A stretch of DNA of 64,000 bases from Thalassobius sp047123305 (GTDB lineage Bacteria > Pseudomonadota > Alphaproteobacteria > Rhodobacterales > Rhodobacteraceae), in NCBI RefSeq assembly GCF_047123305.1, contig NZ_CP138918.1, positions 682,001 through 746,000 on the forward strand, given 5' to 3'. A program made the position numbers and the translations under genes. Below are positions 7,906-16,006 of this stretch, piece by piece. The notes below the pieces were generated by a model. It did not search any database, was not told the DNA's origin, and worked only from the letters and a program-made list of their open reading frames with translations. The stretch's first letter is position 1. Each line of letters starts with the position of its first letter.

Positions 7906-9629
7906 CAGAAATCCGTCCTTTCCTGAACTGAATGACGCAGGGCCGGCAACCAATCCTTTTTCTGGGGCGGGTCCGGATAATTCCGCAGCAATCGAATGTC
8001 TTGATCGCGGTAGGCGGTATACCAAACTTCGGTTTCACCGGTGTAGGGGGTCAGAATTGTGCCCTGCACCTTGTGCAATAGGGCTGTCAGGATGATCCCG
8101 TTGTTGTTGGCAGTGAAGATCTCCACCCGCCCCTGCCCCCGTTCGTAGAGCCCTTCATACATGCCGTTCTCAGGATCGTAGAGCTCGATCACCGCATCAA
8201 ACAGAACATCGGTGTATTCCGTTTCCCATAGCGCCCAGAGGCCAAGGGCAGCTTTGGCCGAAACCGCGGCATGGTCGGGCACATAGTCGCCGCGCGGTGT
8301 GACCGTGTTCCATGGGTAGCCATCTGAGAAAATGGTGTCATAGGTGAAATAGGGCGGGCCTTTGACGTTGTGTTCTGACCGGGCCGTCATGAACCCTGTC
8401 TGACGCCAGCGGTTTTCCTGCACCTGATAGATCCGGTCGGCAAACTCTGCCCGCCAGCCGTCGGAATGCAGCCAATCGGGACTGGCGTCATCATGCGGCA
8501 GATCAAAACCCAACTCCAACCCATCCTGGAGGTAACTCTCTGTCACCACATAGTTTTGCGAATGGAAAACCCGTGGGTCGCGCCCGTCGTAGGGCACCTG
8601 TACCCCAAATATCGACGTGGTAAGAAACGGTTCTGCCCGATGCGCCAGCCGTGGCCGAAATCCCCAGAGGGCGAACCCTTTGGCGGCATATTCCTCATAG
8701 CCCAGACGCCCCTCCTGGGCGTAGACGGTTTCGCCCGTATCCTTGTCGACATAGGAGCCGAACATCAACCCTTCTGAATCGATCGCATTGCGGAAATCCC
8801 ATTTCAGCAACACCGAGTCGATCGTATTTGCCAGATATGGGTAGCGATTTTTGTAGATCCGCATCCAGACCAGAAAGCGACCAATATCCAGCGCAGAAAA
8901 GCCACTTTCACCGAGCTTGTTTGTGTAATCCACCTTCGCCCCGGTTTTCGTATGATAGACTTTGTTGGGCAGCTCTTTGCGAAACAGCTCCAGCGATTTG
9001 ATTGTGGTCAGCAGGCGTGTGATTCGGCTGTCGAATTCGGGCTTCTCGATAAGGCACAGTTCATAGGCCGCCGCCAGTCCCGCCATATAGGATGCCGTGT
9101 CCCACAGAGTGGTTGAGGGGTAGTTCCCAACCGAATTCGCCAGGCCAGTTGTTTCCTGGGTGAACCGTTCGAAATAGTGCCAGGCCACCTTTGCGGCGCG
9201 CATTTCGCGTTCGGTCAGAAAGCCCCGGCGGGCGCGATATTTCCGGACATATTCATTGCGCGCCGAATATCCAGAGGGCTGCGCCAGCCCGCGGTCCACA
9301 GTTTCAAAATAGTCTGCAGGCATATCGCACATACGGGGGGGCACGGTGCGCCTTGGCACCCCTTCCAACAAACTGATTGTGGCACTGGGCAGATTGCCCC
9401 GCATCAACGCGGGAATGTCATCCAGATCTCCCCCGGCAATGATCGGAACAATCTCTTCTTCGCGATGCAGGAAGACATGCCGGGCCGCCAATCCAACCGC
9501 GTAGCTGGCCCCCGCCAGCAGGGAGATGGAGACCACAAGCAGCGTCAACCCAACCCGAAAGGGGTGTTTTCCATTCCCAGTATGCGTGGTTCCACGTTTC
9601 AACATCAGTTTGAGCTCCGACTCAGTCAC
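7905..9629 (-). CDS. DUF3131 protein with N-terminal membrane anchor
   Basis: The protein has 574 residues. A membrane span lies at about 26-50 (VGLTLLVVSISLLAGASYAVGL) and is followed by a roughly 90-residue linker. The DUF3131 domain starts near residue 140: AWHYFERFTQETTGLANSV, TLWDTASYMAGLAAAYE, LPNKVYHTKTGAKVDYTN, FSALDIGRFLVWM, EGRLGYEEYAA and EIFTANNNGIILTAL. The same landmarks occur in the protein at 4972-6270, which is on the opposite strand and diverged. It is the first gene of a minus-strand operon with the genes ending at 6646 and 6395, and it is divergent from the ABC gene at 9750. Its role in glucan processing is inferred from domain and context only. Confidence 0.88.
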   Translation of the reverse strand: MTESELKLMLKRGTTHTGNGKHPFRVGLTLLVVSISLLAGASYAVGLAARHVFLHREEEIVPIIAGGDLDDIPALMRGNLPSATISLLEGVPRRTVPPRMCDMPADYFETVDRGLAQPSGYSARNEYVRKYRARRGFLTEREMRAAKVAWHYFERFTQETTGLANSVGNYPSTTLWDTASYMAGLAAAYELCLIEKPEFDSRITRLLTTIKSLELFRKELPNKVYHTKTGAKVDYTNKLGESGFSALDIGRFLVWMRIYKNRYPYLANTIDSVLLKWDFRNAIDSEGLMFGSYVDKDTGETVYAQEGRLGYEEYAAKGFALWGFRPRLAHRAEPFLTTSIFGVQVPYDGRDPRVFHSQNYVVTESYLQDGLELGFDLPHDDASPDWLHSDGWRAEFADRIYQVQENRWRQTGFMTARSEHNVKGPPYFTYDTIFSDGYPWNTVTPRGDYVPDHAAVSAKAALGLWALWETEYTDVLFDAVIELYDPENGMYEGLYERGQGRVEIFTANNNGIILTALLHKVQGTILTPYTGETEVWYTAYRDQDIRLLRNYPDPPQKKDWLPALRHSVQERTDF

Positions 9630-9749
9630 CGAGGATCAAACCGTAAACTCATTAACAATTCGCAACCGGAGCGCGCGAAAAATACCGCGGCCTGAAAAGC
9701 AATTATTAAGGAAACGGGATTAGGACAATCAGGACGGAAGGAGAATCCA
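9630..9749. promoter_or_regulatory. divergent promoter region between the DUF3131 operon and the ABC/HlyD-like pair
   Basis: These 120 bases separate two divergent start codons. They are richer in A and T than the flanks (ATTAACAATT, AATTATTAAGG) and must carry promoters for both directions. A good ribosome binding site (GGAAGGAG) lies just before 9750. I see no convincing dyad operator. Confidence 0.4.
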
Positions 9750-11747
9750 ATGTCCCAAGACAGCCCTGTATCCAGTGCCGCAACGCACCAGGCCGCCGCC
9801 CTAGCCAAAGGGACGTTGGACGCGCTTCAGCATAAGGACCCGAAAGCCATTGTCATGCGGGATCGCAGCACGCCGCTGTGGGCCAACGTCCTCTCTGCTT
9901 CCTATGCGGCGGGCACCTCTCTCTGCCTGCTCAGCCTTGCGGCGCTCACCTTCTATGTTCAGGAATTGGTGGTCGCGCAGGGGTTCGAAATTCTGGCCCC
10001 CATTCTGACAGTGGTCGGTCTGGTCCCCGTTTTGGGGATGCTCCTGTTTGCCTGGGGCCACGCGCGTTCTCTGAAAGGATACCGCTATATCAGGCAGTTG
10101 AGCGCGGGTTTTGGGCAAACTGTGATTGCTGTTCTGGTGCTGGCCGCAACCGGTTTTGTGCATCCGCTGTTCTTGGGGGCACCGATCATTGCTCTTGTGA
10201 TTGGCGGCACCGTCGCCGGCCCGCTGCAGCGCTGGATGCCACGGGAACAGGCCTGGGATTTCGACGCCGGCGAAGCGGTGGCCTTCTTTTCGGGTCGGGA
10301 CAAACGGGCGCTCGACCTGTCACGATCGTCTTCAGAAAGCGCCGCGCTGGTGCCGCCAGTATTGTTCGCGCTGCAGGTTTTCACCGGCCTTGCAACATTC
10401 GCCTTGGCCAGCTGGCTGGCCCTGCGCGAACTGCTCAACCCGGCCGCGACAACGGCGGTTACCTTGATGACATTTTGGGCGGTCCGGGTGATCCATGAGG
10501 CGCTGCTTAACCGCTCCCGGCTTGTCCCGGAAAATGCTGAAAGTGCTGGTTCTGTTGTTCTCCACGATGTGCGCGAGGATGCTGAACAGGCTGACACCGG
10601 CCTGTGGGTGCAGGGGCTGACGGTGCAAACGCCCGCGGGTGACACGCTGTTGAATGACGTCAGTTTTCATTGCCAGCCAGGGCAAATTATCGGCTTGGTC
10701 GGGGATGGCTTGTCCGGTAAATCACTTTTGCTGCGCGCCCTGAATGCCCCGCATGACCTCTCGGCGTTGCAGGTTGAGGGCTGTGTGCAGGTTAATGGCA
10801 TCGCCCCCTGGCCACGCGTGGCCCGCCAGCAACGTTTGCTGACACAGCATCTGCCCCCGGTGCCCTTGCTGACAAGCGCCTCTGGGGAAGACAATCTGAC
10901 CTGCTTTTCGCCAGACCGGCGTAGCCGGGCCGAAAAGCTCCTGAAAGCACTGGTGTTCAACAGCGATACCGTTTCCCATATTGTTGCTGCGCCAGACCCG
11001 CGACACCTGTCGCAGGCGCATCAGAACGCCCTGGCGTTTGCACGGGCCCTGTTGCTGCAGCCAGACGTCTTTTTGATCGACCGCCCCGAAGATGGCACCA
11101 ATGAGGCGCTGCGCAACGCCTTCCTGGCGCGGCTGCAGCAACAGGCGCGCGCCGGTGCCTGCATTGTGCTTGCCTCCGAAGATCGCCGTTTTCAGGAATG
11201 TTGCGACCAGCTGCTGGTGCTGCAAAAAGGCCGGGTTGTCGAATTTGGCCCCTCCGCGGAAATTCGCGGGAGGCACTCTTCCGGCTGGCAGCGATTTGTT
11301 GCAGACCTGTCTCTTGACAGCGAAGAGGCGCTGGACAGTTGGCTGCGGGCCCAGTTCCGTCGCGATGGGGACGAAGGCAACCGGCGCAAGGTCTGCCTGA
11401 TTGCCAACGAACTGCTTGCACTTGCCTGCCGCCGCACCGGGGTGTCTTTGCCTGACGCAAAGTTGCAAATTGACTTTAAACTCATGGCGGGCCGATGCCT
11501 GCTGAAACTTCATGTGCCAAAAGGACATATTTCATCCGCCACATTGGACCTTGCCAAAATCGAAGCTGAGGAGCTGACAACCCAGGCCGATCTCACCCCG
11601 CTTGCACGTGTTTTGCGAGAAGCGGCCAGTGTCGAAAATATCATGGATGAAGATCGCGGCCACCTATTGGTGACCATTGCAATATATGACCCCCGCCTCG
11701 CAACGCCGGCGTCTGGCACCACAGGCTCTGATGTCACGCGCAGTTGA
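9750..11747 (+). CDS. degenerate ABC-type membrane/ATPase protein with extra C-terminal domain
   Basis: The protein has 665 residues. Residues 45-245 hold about five membrane spans. Residues 285-505 are an ABC ATPase domain with an intact Walker A (GDGLSGKS, 318-325). The signature LSGGQ is replaced by LSQAHQ (420-425), and Walker B reads VFLIDRPE, so the catalytic glutamate after D444 is arginine. Residues 510-650 are an added domain (RRKVCLIANELLALACRR, then LQIDFKLMAGRCLLKLHV) that weakly resembles the N-box region of anti-sigma HATPase kinases. The arrangement follows type I secretion ATPases of the HlyB/PrtD kind, and an HlyD-like gene overlaps its 3' end. ATP may be bound but poorly hydrolysed. 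Export of a polymer, or control of synthesis, is inference. Confidence 0.75.
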   Translation: MSQDSPVSSAATHQAAALAKGTLDALQHKDPKAIVMRDRSTPLWANVLSASYAAGTSLCLLSLAALTFYVQELVVAQGFEILAPILTVVGLVPVLGMLLFAWGHARSLKGYRYIRQLSAGFGQTVIAVLVLAATGFVHPLFLGAPIIALVIGGTVAGPLQRWMPREQAWDFDAGEAVAFFSGRDKRALDLSRSSSESAALVPPVLFALQVFTGLATFALASWLALRELLNPAATTAVTLMTFWAVRVIHEALLNRSRLVPENAESAGSVVLHDVREDAEQADTGLWVQGLTVQTPAGDTLLNDVSFHCQPGQIIGLVGDGLSGKSLLLRALNAPHDLSALQVEGCVQVNGIAPWPRVARQQRLLTQHLPPVPLLTSASGEDNLTCFSPDRRSRAEKLLKALVFNSDTVSHIVAAPDPRHLSQAHQNALAFARALLLQPDVFLIDRPEDGTNEALRNAFLARLQQQARAGACIVLASEDRRFQECCDQLLVLQKGRVVEFGPSAEIRGRHSSGWQRFVADLSLDSEEALDSWLRAQFRRDGDEGNRRKVCLIANELLALACRRTGVSLPDAKLQIDFKLMAGRCLLKLHVPKGHISSATLDLAKIEAEELTTQADLTPLARVLREAASVENIMDEDRGHLLVTIAIYDPRLATPASGTTGSDVTRS

Positions 11748-12972
11748 CATAGCGCCGCCGCAGCGGTTTCGCCTCCGGCCGCTGGTCCTGAGCCTCTGGA
11801 CCACTGTTTTGGCCGTTGCGCTGCTGGTGATCTGTGTGGTCGGCAGCCGTGCGCTGACGGTGCCGGAGATCCTGCATTTCCGCGGCACCCTGGTGCCGGA
11901 ACGCGAAAGCCGGGAGGTGCTGTTGCCGGCTGACGTTCCCCTGAAGGACACGCTGGTGTCTGAGGGAGAAGAGGTTTTGCAGAACCAAAAGCTAGCGGAA
12001 ATCGACCTTGATCGCCTGCGACCCAAGATTGAAATGTTGCAATTTGCGGTTCTGCTGAATGCCACGCGGCGCGATTGTCTGCTCAATCAGGAAAAGCTGG
12101 AGGAATATGATCTCGCGGCGATGGATCTGGACGGGCAGGCACGGCTTGAAATGCAGACAGCGTTGCGGGAATGCCGGTTGCTGCATCAGGAACACCAGCT
12201 GGCCCGTCGCCAACTTTTGCAGAAACGCGATCAGCTGCGCCAGAATGCCAAACATCTCATGCTGCAAACCTTGCCAGAAGGGCCAGAACCCGCGGAGACG
12301 CGGGCACTGAGGCGTGCGGTGCAGTTGCAACGATTTGAGACCGCGGCACGTGCAATGGAATTGCAACTTGGGGCCTTGGCGACCCGACAGGATCAGGCCC
12401 TGGTGGAGCAGGTGAAATCCCTAAGGGCGGAAATCACGCAGCAAGAAGCCCTGCTTGACCGGCTGGAGCCCTTTCTGAAACGGCAATGGTTGCGCGCCCC
12501 GAAGCCCGGTGTGATTGACCGGTTGCGGTTGGGTCCGGGGCCACATCTGTTTGCCAGTGACGTTGTGCTGATGCGGCTCAATTCCCGTCACCTGCCGCGA
12601 CTGACCACAGAGGTCTCGGTGCCGGCTACCGTGGCCAAGCGGCTGCAGGAGGGGGACAAGGTCTACTTCCGCCTGGCGGGGCTCCCGCTCAGCGCGCCAA
12701 CGGCCCCTGGATATATCAGTGCTAAAGAAGGCATTGCTGCGGATCTGGCCGCGCCGCAGCAGTCCCGGCTGACGCTTCTGCTTGATCCGGTAGCGGTCGA
12801 AGACAGCCATGAACGGCGCCGTTTGATCAGCCATCTCGCCGCATTCGATGGCCCCTCTTCGGTCGAAATCCACCTGCCGGACACATCCCTTCTGAACCTT
12901 TTGGCCGGTGCTTCCCGCAGGTTTTCACCGGCCGGGCGACCGATTGAAACAGTGGTAACCACAATTCACTGA
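11731..12972 (+). CDS. HlyD-like membrane fusion protein (periplasmic adaptor)
   Basis: The protein has 413 residues from the ATG at 11731, which overlaps the ABC gene by 17 bases. An in-frame ATG at 11677 would add 18 residues and overlap 71 bases, which is less likely. One membrane span lies near residues 20-42, then a biotinyl-lipoyl half (FRGTLVPERESREVLLPADVPL, EGEEVLQNQKLAEIDLDRL), a long alpha-helical hairpin rich in Q, R, L and E (about 90-250), and a returning lipoyl half with beta-barrel (LRAPKPGVIDRLRLGPG). This is the layout of adaptors pairing with type I ABC exporters. Linked to the degenerate ABC protein, it probably forms a trans-envelope channel component. Confidence 0.8.
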   Translation: MSRAVDIAPPQRFRLRPLVLSLWTTVLAVALLVICVVGSRALTVPEILHFRGTLVPERESREVLLPADVPLKDTLVSEGEEVLQNQKLAEIDLDRLRPKIEMLQFAVLLNATRRDCLLNQEKLEEYDLAAMDLDGQARLEMQTALRECRLLHQEHQLARRQLLQKRDQLRQNAKHLMLQTLPEGPEPAETRALRRAVQLQRFETAARAMELQLGALATRQDQALVEQVKSLRAEITQQEALLDRLEPFLKRQWLRAPKPGVIDRLRLGPGPHLFASDVVLMRLNSRHLPRLTTEVSVPATVAKRLQEGDKVYFRLAGLPLSAPTAPGYISAKEGIAADLAAPQQSRLTLLLDPVAVEDSHERRRLISHLAAFDGPSSVEIHLPDTSLLNLLAGASRRFSPAGRPIETVVTTIH

Positions 12973-13099
12973 TCCACCCGCTCTCTATGCTTGCCCCGAG
13001 CCCCCGGAACCCTGTAGCCATGACAAAAGTGGATCCAGGATCCAGCAGTCGCCCGGCTCAGCAACCGCGGCAGCACAAGAGAGCATCAGGGAGCATCAG

Positions 13100-13930
13100 A
13101 TGGAAATTCTTTCAGAAAACCGTTGTTTTGGCGGTGTGCAAGGTGTCTACAAACACCCCTCCAAGGTCACCGGCTGTGACATGACCTTTGGCCTGTTCCT
13201 GCCCGAAGAAGCCGCTGACGGGCCCGTTCCGGTGCTGTGGTATCTCTCGGGCCTGACCTGCACCCATGAAAACGCGATGGTCAAGGCCGGCGCGCAGGCC
13301 TGGGCGGCAGAGCAGGGCATCGCGCTGGTGTTCCCGGACACCTCGCCGCGTGGCTCTGGTGTGGCGGATGATGAAGCCTATGATCTGGGCCAGGGGGCCG
13401 GTTTTTACGTCAACGCCACCGAGGCGCCCTGGGCCCCGCATTTCAACATGTGGGACTATGTCACCGAAGAGCTGCCGCAACTGATCACCGGCAATTTCAA
13501 TATTGACGCGGACCGGCAATCGATCACCGGGCACTCGATGGGGGGGCACGGTGCTTTGACCATGGCCATGCGGCTGCCGGGGCGGTTCCGTTCGGTCTCG
13601 GCCTTTGCACCGATCTGCCACCCCACCGCAGGGGACTGGGGCCGCAAACAGCTTTCGGCTTATCTTGGCGACGCGCCCGAGGCCTGGGCCGCCCATGATG
13701 CCACTCTGCTGATGCGCGGTGAGGGTCTGGATATTCCGCTGCTTGTCGACACCGGCAGTGATGACCAGTTCCTTGATCTCCTGATGCCCGAAGCCTTTGC
13801 CGAAGCGGTGACAGCGCGGCGTGTGCCGGCGCAGCTGCGCCTGCAGAAAGGCTACGACCACAGCTATTTCTTTGTTTCCACTTTTATGGAAGATCACATC
13901 GCCTTCCACGCTGAGGCGCTATACGCATGA
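13100..13930 (+). CDS. fghA: S-formylglutathione hydrolase
   Basis: The protein has 276 residues. It is an esterase-D family alpha/beta hydrolase that splits S-formylglutathione into glutathione and formate, the second step of glutathione-dependent formaldehyde detoxification in the cytosol. The opening VQGVYKHPSKVTGCDMTFGL and LSGLTCTHENAM are typical. The nucleophile is S146 in GHSMGG, with D near 221 (GSDDQF) and H254 (YDHSYF) completing the triad. It leads a four-gene operon and overlaps the next gene by four bases (ATGA). The dehydrogenase that makes its substrate, adhC, lies at 21081-22193. Confidence 0.95.
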   Translation: MEILSENRCFGGVQGVYKHPSKVTGCDMTFGLFLPEEAADGPVPVLWYLSGLTCTHENAMVKAGAQAWAAEQGIALVFPDTSPRGSGVADDEAYDLGQGAGFYVNATEAPWAPHFNMWDYVTEELPQLITGNFNIDADRQSITGHSMGGHGALTMAMRLPGRFRSVSAFAPICHPTAGDWGRKQLSAYLGDAPEAWAAHDATLLMRGEGLDIPLLVDTGSDDQFLDLLMPEAFAEAVTARRVPAQLRLQKGYDHSYFFVSTFMEDHIAFHAEALYA

Positions 13931-14379
13931 CCGTGCTCTACGTCGATGCTGACGCCTGCCCGGTCAAGGCAGAAGCCGAACGAGTGGCGAGCCGGCACAA
14001 GATCGCGATGAAGCTGGTCAGCAACGGCGGCTTGCGTCCGTCGCCAAACCCTTTGGTCGAAAACATCATCGTACCAGAAGGCCCCGATGTGGCCGATATG
14101 TGGATCGCAGACCGCGCCGTTAAAGGCGACGTGGTGATCACCACTGACATCCCGCTGGCCGCCAAGGTGGTTGCCAGCGGCGCGCGGGTGTTGAAACCAA
14201 ACGGCGAAGCGCTGACCGAGGCCAATGTCGGCAACGCGCTGGCCACCCGCGACTTGATGACCGATCTGCGCGCCGCGGACCCGTTTCGACAGGGCGGCGG
14301 CAAACCTTTTTCCAAGACCGACCGGTCCCGATTTTTAGATGCATTGGAGCGCACAATGCGCGCCGCTTTGAAGGACTAA
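13927..14379 (+). CDS. UPF0178 (DUF188, YaiI/YqxD) family protein
   Basis: The protein has 150 residues, the usual length for this family. The N terminus VLYVDADACPVKAEAERVA is the family hallmark, with acidic residues reminiscent of PIN/NYN nucleases. Further family segments are ADMWIADRA, GDVVITTDIPLA and GGGKPFSKTDRSRF near the end. Its biochemical function is not established. It overlaps fghA by ATGA and its stop directly abuts the next start codon, so it is translated with that operon. Confidence 0.9.
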   Translation: MTVLYVDADACPVKAEAERVASRHKIAMKLVSNGGLRPSPNPLVENIIVPEGPDVADMWIADRAVKGDVVITTDIPLAAKVVASGARVLKPNGEALTEANVGNALATRDLMTDLRAADPFRQGGGKPFSKTDRSRFLDALERTMRAALKD

Positions 14380-15012
14380 ATGATGACAAGCTCTCGTGAA
14401 AAAACCGTTGTGTTTGATCTTGGACAGGTGTTGGTGCGTTGGGATCCCGAGGGGTTCTATGACCGCCAGATTGGCGTGGCCCGGCGCAAGGCGCTGTTTC
14501 AGGCCGTGGATATGCACGGCCACAATCTGCGCATCGATCTGGGGGAAACCAAAGAAGAGGTGATGCAGGATGTGGCCCGCCAACATCCTGAGTTTGCAGA
14601 GGATATCATGCTCTGGTCGTCGCATTGGCTGGAGATGCTCTATGACGACATTCCGCATTCCGTGCGATTGCTGAAGGCGCTGAAAGCCAAGGGGCATCCG
14701 GTGGTGGCGCTGACCAACTTTGGTTGGGACACGCTGGCGATTGCGGAACATCGCTACCCGTTTCTGACCCTGTTTGACCGCCGGTTCGTGTCTGGTGAAT
14801 TGCGCACCGTGAAGCCACGGGCAGATATCTATGAGGCGGTTGAAAACGGGTTGGGGGTTGCGCCAGAGCAATTGGTGTTTGCCGATGACAGCCCCGCCAA
14901 CGTTGAGGCCGCACAGGCGCGGGGCTGGCACGCCCATCTGTTCACCGAACCTCAAGGCTGGGCCGATTGTCTGGTTGCGCACGGCATCCTGACCCGTGAG
15001 GAAGCACAATGA
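14380..15012 (+). CDS. HAD-superfamily phosphatase, YihX-like
   Basis: The protein has 210 residues. Motif I is VFDLGQVLVRWD, the D-L-G variant of YihX-type sugar-phosphate phosphatases rather than DxDGT. Motif II is ALTNFGWDT, the lysine motif is TVKPRADIYE, and motif III is FADDSPANVEAA. A helical cap lies between motifs I and II. YihX itself hydrolyses glucose-1-phosphate; the substrate here cannot be told. The gene abuts the UPF0178 gene and overlaps the cyclodeaminase-like gene by four bases. Confidence 0.87.
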   Translation: MMTSSREKTVVFDLGQVLVRWDPEGFYDRQIGVARRKALFQAVDMHGHNLRIDLGETKEEVMQDVARQHPEFAEDIMLWSSHWLEMLYDDIPHSVRLLKALKAKGHPVVALTNFGWDTLAIAEHRYPFLTLFDRRFVSGELRTVKPRADIYEAVENGLGVAPEQLVFADDSPANVEAAQARGWHAHLFTEPQGWADCLVAHGILTREEAQ

Positions 15013-15926
15013 GCATCACCATTATTCCTTTTGAGGCGGGCGAAGCCCATCTGAACTGGCTCGATTTTGCCGCCGCCTTGGCGCGGGGCCACCAGCTGCC
15101 CAAGGCCGAGATTGCCGATACCTTCCTCTATCGTGGCAAGGACACACTGCTGAACCGCGCCGCCTGGATCGACGGGCTGGGCCTGGCGGTGAAATCGGCA
15201 ACGATCTTTCCCGACAACCCGCAGGCGGGGCAGCCGATGGTGAATGGTGGCGTGTCGCTCTATGACGATCAGCACGGGATGTTGGAAGCGCTGGTTGATT
15301 TCCATCTGGTGACCAAGTGGAAAACGGCAGGTGACAGCCTGTTAGCGGCCACCCGACTGGCGCGGCCAGACAGCTGCAACATCCTGATCGTTGGGGCTGG
15401 CACCGTGGGCCGATCGCTGCGGCAGGCCTATGGCGCGGCCTTTCCGGAGGCAACCTTCACCATCTGGAACCGCACCACCGCCAAGGCCGAAGCCTTCGCC
15501 GCCGAATTCCCCGGGATGCAGGTGGCCGAGGATCTAGAAACAGCCGTGAAAGCGGCCGACATCGTCACCAGCGCCACAATGGTCACCGAACCGATCCTGC
15601 AAGGCGCCTGGTTCCAACCCGGCCAGCACATTGACCTGATCGGCGCCTATCGCCCCGACATGCGCGAAGCCGATGACGCAGCCCTGCAACGGGCGCGGGT
15701 CTTTGTTGACAGTTTCGACACCACCATTGGCCATATCGGTGAGGTGGAGATTCCCCTGCAATCTGGTGCGCTAAAGCGCGAGGACATGGTGGCGGATTAC
15801 TACACGCTCGACGCGTTCCAGCGGCAATCCGACGATGAGATTACCCTGTTCAAAAACGGTGGCGGGGCGCATCTGGACCTGATGACCAGCCGCTACATCC
15901 TCGACGCCTGGAACGCAGCGCAGTAA
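15009..15926 (+). CDS. ornithine cyclodeaminase / mu-crystallin family protein
   Basis: The protein has 305 residues. It has an N-terminal substrate region (RGKDTLLNRAAWIDGLGLAV, VNGGVSLYDDQHGMLEALVD), then a Rossmann fold with ILIVGAGTVGRSL around residue 120 and a C-terminal ITLFKNGGGAHLDLM. Family members deaminate ornithine or reduce cyclic imines and other amino acids with NAD(P). The exact substrate is not readable. It is last in the fghA operon and is followed by a strong terminator. Confidence 0.87.
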   Translation: MSITIIPFEAGEAHLNWLDFAAALARGHQLPKAEIADTFLYRGKDTLLNRAAWIDGLGLAVKSATIFPDNPQAGQPMVNGGVSLYDDQHGMLEALVDFHLVTKWKTAGDSLLAATRLARPDSCNILIVGAGTVGRSLRQAYGAAFPEATFTIWNRTTAKAEAFAAEFPGMQVAEDLETAVKAADIVTSATMVTEPILQGAWFQPGQHIDLIGAYRPDMREADDAALQRARVFVDSFDTTIGHIGEVEIPLQSGALKREDMVADYYTLDAFQRQSDDEITLFKNGGGAHLDLMTSRYILDAWNAAQ

Positions 15927-15949
15927 CGCTTGGCAGAGCCTGAACCAGA

Positions 15950-15977
15950 AACGCCGCCCTCTCCTCGGGGCGGCGTT
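15950..15977. terminator. bidirectional rho-independent terminator
   Basis: A perfect ten-base stem AACGCCGCCC / GGGCGGCGTT with an eight-base loop is followed by ATTCTT on the plus strand. It lies between the convergent cyclodeaminase-like gene and the MFS gene. Confidence 0.85.
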
Positions 15978-16006
15978 ATTCTTGCCAAAGGTTGTAAAGC
16001 GTCAGA

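Noticed and set aside
11677..11730. Longer N terminus for the HlyD-like protein
   Set aside because: It would overlap the ABC gene by 71 bases; the ATG at 11731 gives the common short overlap, though the upstream start is not excluded.
1..12972. Genomic island bounded by attachment sites or insertion sequences
   Set aside because: No integrase, transposase, terminal inverted repeat or tRNA end is visible; accessory nature is judged only from gene content and decay.
13050..13065. GGATCC-A-GGATCC doublet before fghA
   Set aside because: Short and isolated; probably chance in this region.
12987..13184. Small plus-strand frame between the HlyD-like gene and fghA
   Set aside because: It overlaps the start of fghA out of frame and has no coding signal.
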